NCBI RefSeq assembly: GCF_051251695.1
Contig: NZ_JBPOEU010000001.1
Coordinates: 124,001 to 188,000 of the forward strand
DNA length: 64,000 nucleotides
Direction of reading: 5' to 3'
From: Maritalea sp051251695
GTDB taxonomy: Bacteria; Pseudomonadota; Alphaproteobacteria; Rhizobiales; Devosiaceae
Shown here one piece after another: positions 25,682 through 34,938 of this stretch. The notes below the pieces were generated by a model. It saw only the letters and a program-made list of their open reading frames with translations, was not told the origin of the DNA and searched no databases. The translations under genes and the position numbers were made by a program. Every line of letters starts with the position of its first letter. Position 1 is the first letter of the stretch.

Positions 25682-27979
25682 CTAGCGTTCTGGTTGGGCG
25701 AGCGCCAGCCGAGCAATGGGCAGCCGGAACGGTGAGCAGCTTACATAATCAACGTCTAAACTCGCAAAATATTTAAGGCTTTCCGGGTCACCAGCATGCT
25801 CACCACAGATGCCAATTTTCAGGTCAGGATTGGCTTCTTTGCCCCGACGAATTGCGATCTCGATCAGTTCACCGACACCGTTTTTGTCAATAGTTACAAA
25901 GGGATCAGCGTCGTAAAGGCCGCGCCTTTGATAGGTGGCTAAAAATGCCGGGGCGTCATCGCGCGATATGCCAAAGGTTGTTTGAGTTAGGTCGTTTGTA
26001 CCAAAGGAAAAGAAGTCCACATGTTTGGCAATTTCATGTGCCCGAAGGGCCGCGCGAGGTAGCTCTATCATCGTGCCGATGGAGAACTTGAAACTGTCCG
26101 TTTGGTTGACGCTCAAGCGCTCCATGAGTTGTAAAATTTTATTGCGCACCCAATGCACTTCGCGCGCAGAAGAGACAAATGGCACCATAATTTCCAAATT
26201 TACATTGGTGTCATTTGATTCTATCGCGGCGCGCGCACCGGCGACCAACGCTCGAATTTGCATATCAAGAATTTCGGGATGAGAAATCGCCAAACGACAG
26301 CCGCGATGGCCGAGCATTGGATTAACCTCCGCCATCCGCTCCAACCGATTGCGCAACCGTTTTGTATCAATCCCTAAAGATGAAGCCGTGTCTTCCAATT
26401 CATCCTCAGTACGCGGCAAAAACTCATGCAGTGGCGGGTCGAACAGTCTGACGGTTATTGGCAACCCGTCCATGGTGGAAAACAGGCGTGCATAATCATC
26501 TGCCTGATATTCAACCAATCCGTCCAAAGCTTGTTTGCGGTCGTGATCGTTTTGGGAAAAGATCATTCGCCTTAAAGCGACCATGCGTTCGGTGGAAAAA
26601 AACATATGTTCAGAACGGGCTAAGCCAATGCCCTCAGCACCAAACGAAAGTGCGACTTTCGCCGCTTCCTCAGTTTCAACATTGGTGCGCACAGCGATTG
26701 TGCGACTGCCATCTGCCCAATCGAGCAATGTTCGCAAATTTCCGCCAATATGGGGCTGCGTTAGCGGCAAGGCACCTGCGTAAACTTCTCCGGTACTGCC
26801 ATCAATTGTTATTTCGGCACCGGCCAATATCTCGCGTTCCCCGATCTGAACTTTTTGCAGATCAACATCAATCGACAAAGACCTAACGCTGGCGACGCAG
26901 GGTTTACCCGTTACCCTAGCAATAACAGCCGCATGGCTGGTGATCCCACCACGAGCGGTGAGAATACCAGCAGCTGCTTGCATGCCTTCAATATCGGAAG
27001 GGCCGGTTTCGACGCTAACAAGAATACAATCCTTGCCTCGGGCACGATAACGAGATGCATCTTCTGAAGAAAACACAATCGCACCACTTGCAGCACCAGG
27101 CGATACGCCAAGACCGCTCGCCAAGGCCGCAACGCGCTTAGCGCCAGAAAGACGTGGGTGTAGGACCTGTGGCAATTGTGCGGGATCTATTGCTGAAACC
27201 GCTTTACGCGGGGTCCAGTCGCCGTTTGACACCCTATCGATGGCAGCTTCCAGATTTGCTGAAATACTGGCCTGCGCCGGGCGGGCAGATAAAAACAGCA
27301 ATTCGCCGTTTTGTTCAGCAACCAGGCAGATCATGTGTGCGCCGGCTACCCCATCCATTCGACGACACAATTGCTTTGCAGCCATTGGGTTCTTGAACGG
27401 ATGCAGCTGGGATTTGTCTGTTGTTGAAAATGGACCAAGTTCGCCGGTTGATAGGTCCCGCGTCAAAATCGCTATTGGTTTTTCTGCAACGGCGGCCTGC
27501 ACCAAAACAATTTGTTCAAGCGAAAGATCCCGCCCGGTATCCATGGTCCAAACCGGTGTGCCATGTAGATAAGAATCAAATGCACGATCAATCGCTCGCC
27601 CCAATGGCTTGGCGGTATTGGCGGCATCGCTTTCTTTTTTCGGTGCTTCAATTTTGCCGCGTACCCGCGCCAGCCCAGCCATATGTGCCCGCGCGGCGGT
27701 GCGCACAACAAGTGCTGGTGGCTCCATCCCCTTCGGGACCAGTTTGAACAAAACCCCTATCCAACTGGTGTGCAATGAACTACCGGGCTTAGCGTCTTTT
27801 ACCGCTTCCCAGGCTTTGCGAGTGATACAAATAGTTGGGCAAACGGACTGTCCAGATTTTGCCATTGCAAAAATCCAGGCCGCTTTACCTGCAATCAGTC
27901 GTTCCTGCTCACGCGATAAATGTGGGCGCTCGTTCGCCGGGGCGATCGCGAACATTTGTTGTGATACATTTATCAGCAC
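25682..27979 (-). CDS. PEP-utilising enzyme, shortened PPDK-like protein
   Basis: 765 residues, clearly shorter than the roughly 880 of pyruvate phosphate dikinase. The swivelling phosphohistidine domain is intact (GGITSHAAVIAR, H349), as is the C-terminal PEP/pyruvate TIM barrel (EGIGLARSEHMFF, RLFDPPLHEFLP, GHRGCRLAIS, SFGTNDLTQTTFG, GICGEHAGDP). The N-terminal ATP-grasp portion is short and its usual RSGARVSMPGM segment is altered to RTAARAHMAGL near 93-103. It may be a PPDK relative with lost or changed nucleotide activation. It is divergent from ispH. Confidence 0.75.
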   Translation of the reverse strand: MLINVSQQMFAIAPANERPHLSREQERLIAGKAAWIFAMAKSGQSVCPTICITRKAWEAVKDAKPGSSLHTSWIGVLFKLVPKGMEPPALVVRTAARAHMAGLARVRGKIEAPKKESDAANTAKPLGRAIDRAFDSYLHGTPVWTMDTGRDLSLEQIVLVQAAVAEKPIAILTRDLSTGELGPFSTTDKSQLHPFKNPMAAKQLCRRMDGVAGAHMICLVAEQNGELLFLSARPAQASISANLEAAIDRVSNGDWTPRKAVSAIDPAQLPQVLHPRLSGAKRVAALASGLGVSPGAASGAIVFSSEDASRYRARGKDCILVSVETGPSDIEGMQAAAGILTARGGITSHAAVIARVTGKPCVASVRSLSIDVDLQKVQIGEREILAGAEITIDGSTGEVYAGALPLTQPHIGGNLRTLLDWADGSRTIAVRTNVETEEAAKVALSFGAEGIGLARSEHMFFSTERMVALRRMIFSQNDHDRKQALDGLVEYQADDYARLFSTMDGLPITVRLFDPPLHEFLPRTEDELEDTASSLGIDTKRLRNRLERMAEVNPMLGHRGCRLAISHPEILDMQIRALVAGARAAIESNDTNVNLEIMVPFVSSAREVHWVRNKILQLMERLSVNQTDSFKFSIGTMIELPRAALRAHEIAKHVDFFSFGTNDLTQTTFGISRDDAPAFLATYQRRGLYDADPFVTIDKNGVGELIEIAIRRGKEANPDLKIGICGEHAGDPESLKYFASLDVDYVSCSPFRLPIARLALAQPER

Positions 27980-28086
27980 AGCTAACTTGACCTAGATTGC
28001 ATTCAAGATTCGGTTTAGTATGGCTTAGTGTCGCCGTAAAGTGCAACAAACATGACACCAGTTCCAAAACAAAGCATCTCACATCT

Positions 28087-29040
28087 ATGGCAAAAAAAAG
28101 TCCTTTGGAAATACTACTTTGTGCGCCGCGCGGTTTTTGCGCCGGGGTTGATCGTGCAATTCAGATTGTTGAGCTGGCGCTCGAAAAATATGGCGCGCCC
28201 GTTTATGTGCGTCATGAAATCGTTCACAACAAATATGTGGTTGATGGATTGAAGAAAAAGGGTGCCATTTTCGTTGAGGAATTGGATGAAATTCCTGAAA
28301 CGGATGCACCCGTAATTTTTTCCGCCCATGGCGTAGCAAAAAGCGTGCCCAAAGAAGCAAAACATCGCAATATGTTTTTCTTGGACGCAACCTGCCCCTT
28401 GGTTTCCAAAGTACATGTGGAAGCGCAACGTCATCATGAAACTGATTTTGAAATCATCCTTATCGGCCATGCGGGCCACCCCGAAGTTGTTGGCACCATG
28501 GGCCAACTCCCAGACGGTGCTATTAGCCTGATTGAAACGGTTGATGACGTTGCCCGCTTTGTGCCAAAGGGCGACAAAAAACTCGCCTTCGTTACCCAGA
28601 CGACCCTTTCGGTTGATGACACAGCAGCGATTGTTGAAGCGCTACGCGCGCGCTTTCCTGATATTAGTGCGCCACACAAAGAAGATATTTGTTACGCCAC
28701 CACCAATCGCCAAGAGGCCGTTAAAGTTGTTGCCCCTCTGGTCGACGCTGTAATTGTTGTTGGTGCGCCCAATTCCTCGAACTCCATGCGCCTTGTTGAA
28801 GTTGCTGAACGTGCCGGGTGTCCCAAGTCTTTGCTCGTCCAACGGGCAAGCGAAATCAATTGGGGCGATTTTTCGGGCATTAAGTCGTTGGGCATAACCG
28901 CTGGTGCCTCCGCGCCAGAAGAACTGGTCGATGAAATTATTGAAGCCTTCGGGGAGCGCTACGACATTTCAGTTTCTGCCAAAGTTACTGCCACAGAAAA
29001 CATCGCCTTTAACGTCCCCCGCGAACTTCGGACTGCGTAA
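28087..29040 (+). CDS. ispH: 4-hydroxy-3-methylbut-2-enyl diphosphate reductase
   Basis: 317 residues from the ATG at 28087; upstream extension to 27997 is not supported. The iron-sulfur cysteines are C12 (CAPRGFCAG), C103 (DATCPLVSKVH) and C202 (DICYATTNRQ), with HGV, GHAGHPEV and the VTQTTLS segment. It performs the last step of the MEP pathway, giving IPP and DMAPP. The stop codon overlaps the ATG of the following GNAT gene (TAATG), so ispH-GNAT-rnhA form a tight operon. ispE lies elsewhere in the window. Confidence 0.96.
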   Translation: MAKKSPLEILLCAPRGFCAGVDRAIQIVELALEKYGAPVYVRHEIVHNKYVVDGLKKKGAIFVEELDEIPETDAPVIFSAHGVAKSVPKEAKHRNMFFLDATCPLVSKVHVEAQRHHETDFEIILIGHAGHPEVVGTMGQLPDGAISLIETVDDVARFVPKGDKKLAFVTQTTLSVDDTAAIVEALRARFPDISAPHKEDICYATTNRQEAVKVVAPLVDAVIVVGAPNSSNSMRLVEVAERAGCPKSLLVQRASEINWGDFSGIKSLGITAGASAPEELVDEIIEAFGERYDISVSAKVTATENIAFNVPRELRTA

Positions 29041-29558
29041 TGACCAATCCCATTATTCTAAAATCTGAACGCTTGACGTTCAGCGCATGGTTGCCTGAAC
29101 AAATTGATGATTTGGTTGCCCTACATAGCGATCCAAAAGTAACTGAATATATTTCAGGGCGAGTTGAAGACAAGGCTGACGCCGAGCGGCGCATGTCGGT
29201 TTGGGGGAACGACCTGAAAGAACATGGCTGGTGCAAATTTCGTATTTCCCGAAACTCGGACGGTAAATTTATTGGCCGTGCAGGATTTGGTGATCATGAG
29301 GGTGAGCCCGAAATAGGGTATGCCATAATGGCATCTGAGTGGGGCAAGGGATATGCGTTTGAAGCCGCCTCAGCGCTTCGAGACTGGATGTTTCAAACCA
29401 CAGATCATCAATATTTTATTGGCTATGCTTATTCCAGTAATGCGGCCTCGACCCACATTCTGCGTAAAATTGGTATGCAGTTTACCCACACAGAAGTCGA
29501 CGACTCAGGTAAAGAGCTTTCTTTCCATAAACTGACCAAAGAGCAATGGCATGGCTGA
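29040..29558 (+). CDS. GNAT family N-acetyltransferase (RimJ/RimL-like)
   Basis: 172 residues. It has the pattern of the RimJ/RimL-type group: LKSERLTFSAWL at the N-terminus, FIGRAGFGDHEGEPEIGYAI, then EWGKGYAFEAASAL as the acetyl-CoA binding loop and AYSSNAASTHILRKIGM. It acetylates an amine of unknown identity, possibly a protein N-terminus. It is coupled to ispH (1-base overlap) and to rnhA (8-base overlap). Confidence 0.87.
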   Translation: MTNPIILKSERLTFSAWLPEQIDDLVALHSDPKVTEYISGRVEDKADAERRMSVWGNDLKEHGWCKFRISRNSDGKFIGRAGFGDHEGEPEIGYAIMASEWGKGYAFEAASALRDWMFQTTDHQYFIGYAYSSNAASTHILRKIGMQFTHTEVDDSGKELSFHKLTKEQWHG

Positions 29559-29988
29559 GCGCGTTACAATTTTCACAGATGGTGCCTGTTCAGGAAACCC
29601 TGGTCCCGGAGGTTGGGGGGCTTGGCTTAAATTCAATGACAAGCAAAAAGAATTATGTGGCGGCGAAGAGCTGACCACCAACAACCGTATGGAGCTGATG
29701 GCTGCTATCCAGTCCCTTAATGCGCTCAAACGTGACTGCAGTGTTGATCTTTATACAGACAGCCAATATGTCAAAGGCGGCGTGACCGGCTGGATGCATA
29801 ATTGGAAACGCAATGGCTGGAAAACAGCCGCCAAAAAACCCGTCAAAAATGAAGACCTATGGCGTTTACTGGACACAGCCCTAGAGCGGCATGACGTGAG
29901 TTTTCACTGGGTCAAAGGCCATGCAGGGCACGAAGGCAATGAACGCGCCGACCAATTGGCAAACCAGGGTATGGCGCCTTTCAAGTAG
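29551..29988 (+). CDS. rnhA: Ribonuclease HI
   Basis: 145 residues with the complete DEDD metal site: D10 in FTDGACSGNPG, E48 in NNRMELMA, D70 in YTDSQYV and D134 in ERADQLA, plus H124 in KGHAGH. It removes RNA from RNA-DNA hybrids. The family length of about 150 fits. It is the last gene of the ispH operon by overlap. The window also carries rnhB. Confidence 0.96.
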   Translation: MAERVTIFTDGACSGNPGPGGWGAWLKFNDKQKELCGGEELTTNNRMELMAAIQSLNALKRDCSVDLYTDSQYVKGGVTGWMHNWKRNGWKTAAKKPVKNEDLWRLLDTALERHDVSFHWVKGHAGHEGNERADQLANQGMAPFK

Positions 29989-30102
29989 GCCTAAGCCTTT
30001 GGACTAAGGATTGCCGAAAATTGACGGCACCCCCTACCTCAACTAACATCTTGGTGAATTGCTTGTTTAAATCAGCAATTCTTGTTGGGGGAAAATATTT
30101 TC

Positions 30103-31530
30103 ATGCGCTCAAGGACTTTCAAATCCATTTTTGCAGCCCTGCTTTTATCGTCCAGCAGTTTGGCGATGGCGGCCCCTGCCTGTGTCTTGCCGGAAACAAA
30201 AATTTCAGGTGAGCGCGGCATTGAACTGGGTGATCAGTTCACCAACTATGTTAAGGGCACTATGAGTTCAAAAACTCAAAGCCTGTTTGCTGGCATGTTG
30301 ATCGATAAGTATTTACGCAAGGCAGTTGCCTCCGGCAATTTATTTGACGACATTTTCTTTCGCATTGATGCTGGTTTGGTTGAAGCCAGCGATGAATATA
30401 TTGATTTGCTTAAAGTCGCGGCCGCCAGCAAGGCCATTTTACAAGGCGAGTTTGGTGAAGTAGGTGGTCAAATACTTGACGAAGCCATCGGCAAAGGCAG
30501 CGAAAAATTTCTCAAAGCCATCGGCGCGACATCCAATGCCACATTGGTCGGCGCTCTACTCGCGTCCATAAAGATTGTGCAGGAAAGCTACGCCACACTT
30601 CAAAACGAAGAATGCTTATTGGGTGTTGATGTGGCGTATTACAGTTTCTTGGAAACACCCCAACTACGGTGGGACAAGTCCCGAACACTACCCGATGGCG
30701 CTGTGAAATATTTCATTGAGAATTTCCTATTCGGCGGAGGCGCAGACCCTAACAATGGTAGCCGGGCTATAAACCGCCAGCATCTGCAGTGCTTTATTGA
30801 TAATTCAATGCCTGAAAGCGAGCGTATTGTTGTTTCCGAACTGGATGCAACGGCCGACGACAAAGCGTTTTTGGGATGGTTCGAACGGGTATTTTCAGTT
30901 GTTACGGATACACTCGGCAGCGCCGCCGACCGAGCATCTGGCGATAACCGCCTGAGATTACCTGTCACGGTGATGCTGCGCGATTTTAACGCGCGCCTTG
31001 ATTTAGAAGAACAAGCCAAAGAAATGGCAAAACTGCGCCGGTCACAAGAGTTTCAAACCTTTGAGGCAACAATCGATGCGATGCAAAGCGCAAAGCTTGC
31101 AGAAGAATGGTTGTGTGAAAAACTAAATGAAAAACCCGACCTTCAGAAGTTCGTTGGCGATTGGGTGCCCACGGCATTTGCGGATACACCTGCATGGATG
31201 GCGGAAAATCCATTCCCGATGCCATCAGAATTGAAATTCTCTGTTCTCGGTGATGGCTCGATAAATACAAAATTTGACGATGGGGCGGGGATTTACACCT
31301 ATGCCGGGTCAATTGATGCCGACGGCCTCAAAGTCCGTTTTGATGGTAAGGGGATTGATAGCGACACCAATATTTGGGAAACTATTTTTGATATTACCGC
31401 GACCAGTGACCTTAGTGCAGATGAATTGTCTGGTGAGTTTACGGGCACAATCATTCAATGTGACGATGACTTCGAAAACTGTAACCTAGTGCCCTTTAGC
31501 GGAAAATGGACAGCTAAACGAATCAATTAG
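30103..31530 (+). CDS. Exported orphan protein
   Basis: 475 residues from the ATG at 30103 (GGGGGA upstream). A signal peptide ends near residue 24 (SLAMAA). The central part, about 40-330, is mostly helical with no motif I can name. The C-terminal part, about 360-475, is beta-rich with repeated glycine/aspartate turns (FSVLGDGSINTKFDD, ITATSDLSADELSGEFTGTI) and two cysteines, resembling a small beta-barrel. Probably periplasmic or outer-membrane associated. No family recognised. Confidence 0.65.
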   Translation: MRSRTFKSIFAALLLSSSSLAMAAPACVLPETKISGERGIELGDQFTNYVKGTMSSKTQSLFAGMLIDKYLRKAVASGNLFDDIFFRIDAGLVEASDEYIDLLKVAAASKAILQGEFGEVGGQILDEAIGKGSEKFLKAIGATSNATLVGALLASIKIVQESYATLQNEECLLGVDVAYYSFLETPQLRWDKSRTLPDGAVKYFIENFLFGGGADPNNGSRAINRQHLQCFIDNSMPESERIVVSELDATADDKAFLGWFERVFSVVTDTLGSAADRASGDNRLRLPVTVMLRDFNARLDLEEQAKEMAKLRRSQEFQTFEATIDAMQSAKLAEEWLCEKLNEKPDLQKFVGDWVPTAFADTPAWMAENPFPMPSELKFSVLGDGSINTKFDDGAGIYTYAGSIDADGLKVRFDGKGIDSDTNIWETIFDITATSDLSADELSGEFTGTIIQCDDDFENCNLVPFSGKWTAKRIN

Positions 31531-31544
31531 CAAAGCACTTTGGC

Positions 31545-31859
31545 TTAGTTGACCGCGCAGATTGGCTTGCCGTCTTTTACGATAACCAATTGCTCGCCAG
31601 CATAACGAAGATCTTGAATTCGACTGAACGCCGTTTGTCCGATCCAGATTTCATTGGAACAGAAATAGGCAGATGCACAGCCATCGCTTGCTTCTCCCTC
31701 ACAATCGGTTTTCCCAGACCAGCCGTGCTCGATTGTTGAGGCAGACTTCACTTCAAAATTCGCGGCATACGCGCCAGTTGAGGCGAATAAAAACGTTAAA
31801 GCGATCAGTAATTTAGTGTGCCAGTTCATTTTCAACTTGTACTCATTCTTTTCGCACAT
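31545..31859 (-). CDS. Small exported cysteine-containing protein
   Basis: 104 residues from the ATG at 31859 (AAGG at 7 bases); an ATG at 31829 gives a tidier 22-residue signal peptide ending AYA. The mature part is about 72 residues with five cysteines (DCEGEASDGCASAYFC and the C-terminal ICAVN), then NEIWIGQTAFSRIQDLRY. The end resembles the YARHG-type small extracellular domain, but this is weak. It converges with the orphan exported protein. Confidence 0.6.
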   Translation of the reverse strand: MCEKNEYKLKMNWHTKLLIALTFLFASTGAYAANFEVKSASTIEHGWSGKTDCEGEASDGCASAYFCSNEIWIGQTAFSRIQDLRYAGEQLVIVKDGKPICAVN

Positions 31860-31923
31860 GGTGAACCTTAGTATTCACGTCACATTCGTTTAGTCAAATA
31901 TGATGAATTAAGTGTTTTAATCA

Positions 31924-32733
31924 TCACTTTGAAATCATGCGCGCTAATGTTTCTTTTGCCAACCGAGCCGCCACCATTGCGGTCATGTTGTTGATGTCAC
32001 GATTGGGGTTTAACTCCACAATATCGGCACCAATAAGGTCACCTGCAAATTTATGAATAATATTTATAACTTGGCGTGAAGAAAGACCTCCGGGCTCGTG
32101 ATGCGAAACGCCCGGTGCGAATGCGGGATCAAGCCCGTCCAAATCAATCGACATATAGACCGGCCCATCAAATGAAATTTGATGGTCATCAGACCAATCC
32201 TTCATTTCGATAATTTCAACGCCAAACTTTTCGGCCTGTTCTCGTTGGTGACCATTCAACGTTCGGATGCCCACCTGCAAAAGGCGTCGAATTCTTCCGG
32301 TTTCCATCAAGCGCGCAAAGGGCGACGCATGAGACAGCGGGTTATTGTCCATATTGTCATATAAGTCGGCATGGGCGTCGATGTGCAAAATGTTCAGGCC
32401 ATCATAATGCATGGCATGCGCGTCGATTAGCGGAAATGAAACCGAATGATCGCCACCCAGAGACAATAGTCGCTCGCCCCGTTTGATCAACTCGTCCGCT
32501 GATGAGCGTATAATTTGTGAGGTTTGCTGGCGATCATTATTGGGGAAAACAAGATCACCCATATCGATCCATTGGGGATTATCCCCCAAATCAACACCAA
32601 GCTCAGACCACATGTTGGAGCTATCGCAATGGATTGCTTCGCGTATCCGCTGGGGTGCAATTGCTGCGCCCTGCAGATAGGTTGAGTTGTGGTCAACTGG
32701 CACACCCAGGAGTGCAACTTTTTGTTGCGACAT
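31924..32733 (-). CDS. Arginase/agmatinase family ureohydrolase
   Basis: 269 residues. The binuclear manganese ligands are H96 (GGDHS), D119, H121 and D123 (DAHADLYD), and D197 and D199 (SIDLDGLDP). Substrate specificity (arginine, agmatine, guanidinobutyrate or formiminoglutamate) cannot be settled, though the short length is usual for agmatinase-type or formiminoglutamase-type enzymes. An agmatine deiminase is encoded 30 kb away, which is not evidence for linkage. It stands alone downstream of glyS on the same strand. Confidence 0.88.
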   Translation of the reverse strand: MSQQKVALLGVPVDHNSTYLQGAAIAPQRIREAIHCDSSNMWSELGVDLGDNPQWIDMGDLVFPNNDRQQTSQIIRSSADELIKRGERLLSLGGDHSVSFPLIDAHAMHYDGLNILHIDAHADLYDNMDNNPLSHASPFARLMETGRIRRLLQVGIRTLNGHQREQAEKFGVEIIEMKDWSDDHQISFDGPVYMSIDLDGLDPAFAPGVSHHEPGGLSSRQVINIIHKFAGDLIGADIVELNPNRDINNMTAMVAARLAKETLARMISK

Positions 32734-32757
32734 ATTCCCTCCCTATGGCCGGTTTTT

Positions 32758-34848
32758 CTACCCGGCCAGCTTTGAAAAATCAGCGATCAAATGCATCGTG
32801 TCACGCAGTTTGGCCAATAGATTAAGGCGATTTACGCGTATCGCATCATCGTCATCATTGACCAACACGCCTTCAAAGAACGCGTCTACAGGCTCGCGTA
32901 ACGATGCTAGATCATTCATCGCGGCTGCAAATTCTTCGTTTGAAATGTTCGCCGCAACGCTTTCATTCACAACTTTTATCGCAGAAAATAGCTGTGCTTC
33001 TTGATCGAGCGCAAATGCTGAATTGTCGACTGGATCAGCAAAGGATTTGCCGTCCTTTTTCTCTTCAGCACGCAAAATGTTCACTGCCCGGCGATATCCG
33101 GCCAACAGGCTCTCCCCGGCTTCGCTTTTTAGCAATGTGGCAAGTTCGGCCGCGCGCGCTACAACACTTGGTAGTGTAAAGCCTTTGGCTAAACCACCAT
33201 TGCCCAATACCGCATCCAAAACGTCGTGCGCCACACCATTATCGCGCATTTGTACAACAAGACGATCTTCAAAAAATGCCATAAGGTCGGCCATTTTGTC
33301 CTGATCCGGTGTTCCTAAAATCAGTTCAATATGATCGCCAATCAAGGTGGCTAGATCAAGATCGAGTTGATTTTCCAAGGAAATTCTGATCACGCCAAGT
33401 GCTGCGCGGCGCAATGCAAACGGGTCTTTAGAGCCTGTCGGTTTTTCGTCAATTGCCCAGAAGCCTGCAAGGATATCAAGTTTATCCGCAAGGGCGGCAG
33501 CAATAGAAACCGGTTCAATTGGCACTTCATCACTTGGCCCAGATGGCTTATAATGGTTCAATATAGCAGCGGCCACATCAGGTTTTTCACCTTGTGCCAG
33601 CGCATAATATTGACCCATAAGTCCCTGCAGCTCAGGGAATTCGAACACCATGTCGGTAACCAGATCAGCTTTGGCGAGTTTAGCGGCCCTTGCTGCATCA
33701 TCAGCATGAGCGCCAACCATCGGCCCAACTTTGGCAGCAAGCCCGACCAAGCGTTCAACCCGCTCGGACTGTGTGCCAAGCTTTTCGTGGAACACCATCG
33801 CATCAAGCTTTGGCAAACGAGCTTCAAGCGGTGTATTCAAGTCGGTGTCATAGAAGAATTTGGCATCCGAGAGGCGCGCATGAATGACCCGCTCATTGCC
33901 AGCAACGATGGTTTTGCCACCATCTGTCGCGGCCAAATTGGAAATCAGCAGGAAACGATCAGCCAGTTTACCAGTTTCGCTATTGCGCAGACAGAAACAT
34001 TTTTGGTGCGACCGGATTGCGGTGGTCACCACTTCTTCAGGCAGGTCCAAAAATTCTTGTTTGAATTTTCCCAGCATCACAACTGGCCATTCAACAAGCC
34101 CAGCCGCTTCTTCCAAAAGCCCTTTGTCCGCGATGACTTCAAGCCCTTGCGCGAAGGCCAAATTGTCAGCGTCTGCGCGGATGATATCCATACGGCGATC
34201 TAAATCGAGCACCACGTTGGCCTTTTCAAGTGCCGCAGCATAATCCTCAAACCGGCGCACTGAAATTGGCTCTGGAGCCAAAAACCGATGCCCATAAGTA
34301 ACATTGCTAGACTTCACGCCATCCACTTCAAAATTGATCGTCTGGGTATCTTCGCCGTCCACCGCAAATGTCGCTGTGATCGCGCGCAAAGGGCGGATCC
34401 AGTTGAGTTTTCCGCTTCCCCATCGCATGGATTTTGGCCAAGGAAATTTCTCGATCATCTTTGGAATGATTTCAGCGATTACATCAGTGGCTTGCTCACC
34501 CGGTTTTTCAGTGACAGCAACGTAGAAATCGCCTTTTTTGGGATCTGTCTGAATTTGCGCTTCATCGACGGAAGAAAGGCCCGCCGCGCGCAAAAACCCT
34601 TCGAGAGCTTTCGCTGGCGCATCGGTGCGTGGTCCCTTGCGCTCAACTTTGGTTGGCGCAGATGCTGCGGGCAATCCCGCTACGGTGAGGGTTAGCCGAC
34701 GCGGCGTTGCGTATGACATTGCCCCTTCGTAAAGCAAACCGCGTTCCACCAGCGCATCAGTTACCAGTTTTTTCAAGTTCTCTGCCGCACGACGTTGGTG
34801 ACGCGCAGGGATTTCTTCTGAAAACAATTCGAGCAGGAGTTCAGGCAT
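32758..34848 (-). CDS. glyS: Glycyl-tRNA synthetase beta subunit
   Basis: 696 residues, the usual length of GlyS. It opens with MPELLLELFSEEIPARHQRRAAENL and contains FPWPKSMRWG, the tRNA-binding region with LPEEVVTTAIRSHQKCFCL and the HD-like core near PSDEVPIEPVSIAAALADKLD. With GlyQ it forms the heterotetramer that charges tRNA-Gly. glyQ is on the same strand about 3 kb upstream, separated by DUF2207, lemA and an ArfA-like gene, so the two subunits probably use different transcripts. Confidence 0.96.
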   Translation of the reverse strand: MPELLLELFSEEIPARHQRRAAENLKKLVTDALVERGLLYEGAMSYATPRRLTLTVAGLPAASAPTKVERKGPRTDAPAKALEGFLRAAGLSSVDEAQIQTDPKKGDFYVAVTEKPGEQATDVIAEIIPKMIEKFPWPKSMRWGSGKLNWIRPLRAITATFAVDGEDTQTINFEVDGVKSSNVTYGHRFLAPEPISVRRFEDYAAALEKANVVLDLDRRMDIIRADADNLAFAQGLEVIADKGLLEEAAGLVEWPVVMLGKFKQEFLDLPEEVVTTAIRSHQKCFCLRNSETGKLADRFLLISNLAATDGGKTIVAGNERVIHARLSDAKFFYDTDLNTPLEARLPKLDAMVFHEKLGTQSERVERLVGLAAKVGPMVGAHADDAARAAKLAKADLVTDMVFEFPELQGLMGQYYALAQGEKPDVAAAILNHYKPSGPSDEVPIEPVSIAAALADKLDILAGFWAIDEKPTGSKDPFALRRAALGVIRISLENQLDLDLATLIGDHIELILGTPDQDKMADLMAFFEDRLVVQMRDNGVAHDVLDAVLGNGGLAKGFTLPSVVARAAELATLLKSEAGESLLAGYRRAVNILRAEEKKDGKSFADPVDNSAFALDQEAQLFSAIKVVNESVAANISNEEFAAAMNDLASLREPVDAFFEGVLVNDDDDAIRVNRLNLLAKLRDTMHLIADFSKLAG

Positions 34849-34938
34849 GTTGGCTTACTTTATTTGATGAATTTTTGTTGCAAGTTTGATAGCGGCCAAT
34901 CGGCCAAATGTCTATGATTTTCGCCGCTTTGGCGTTTC

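Noticed and set aside
33367..34203. 278-codon open frame antisense to glyS
   Set aside because: It lies wholly inside glyS on the other strand, has a residue mix rich in Cys, His and Phe unlike a real protein, and no ribosome-binding site.
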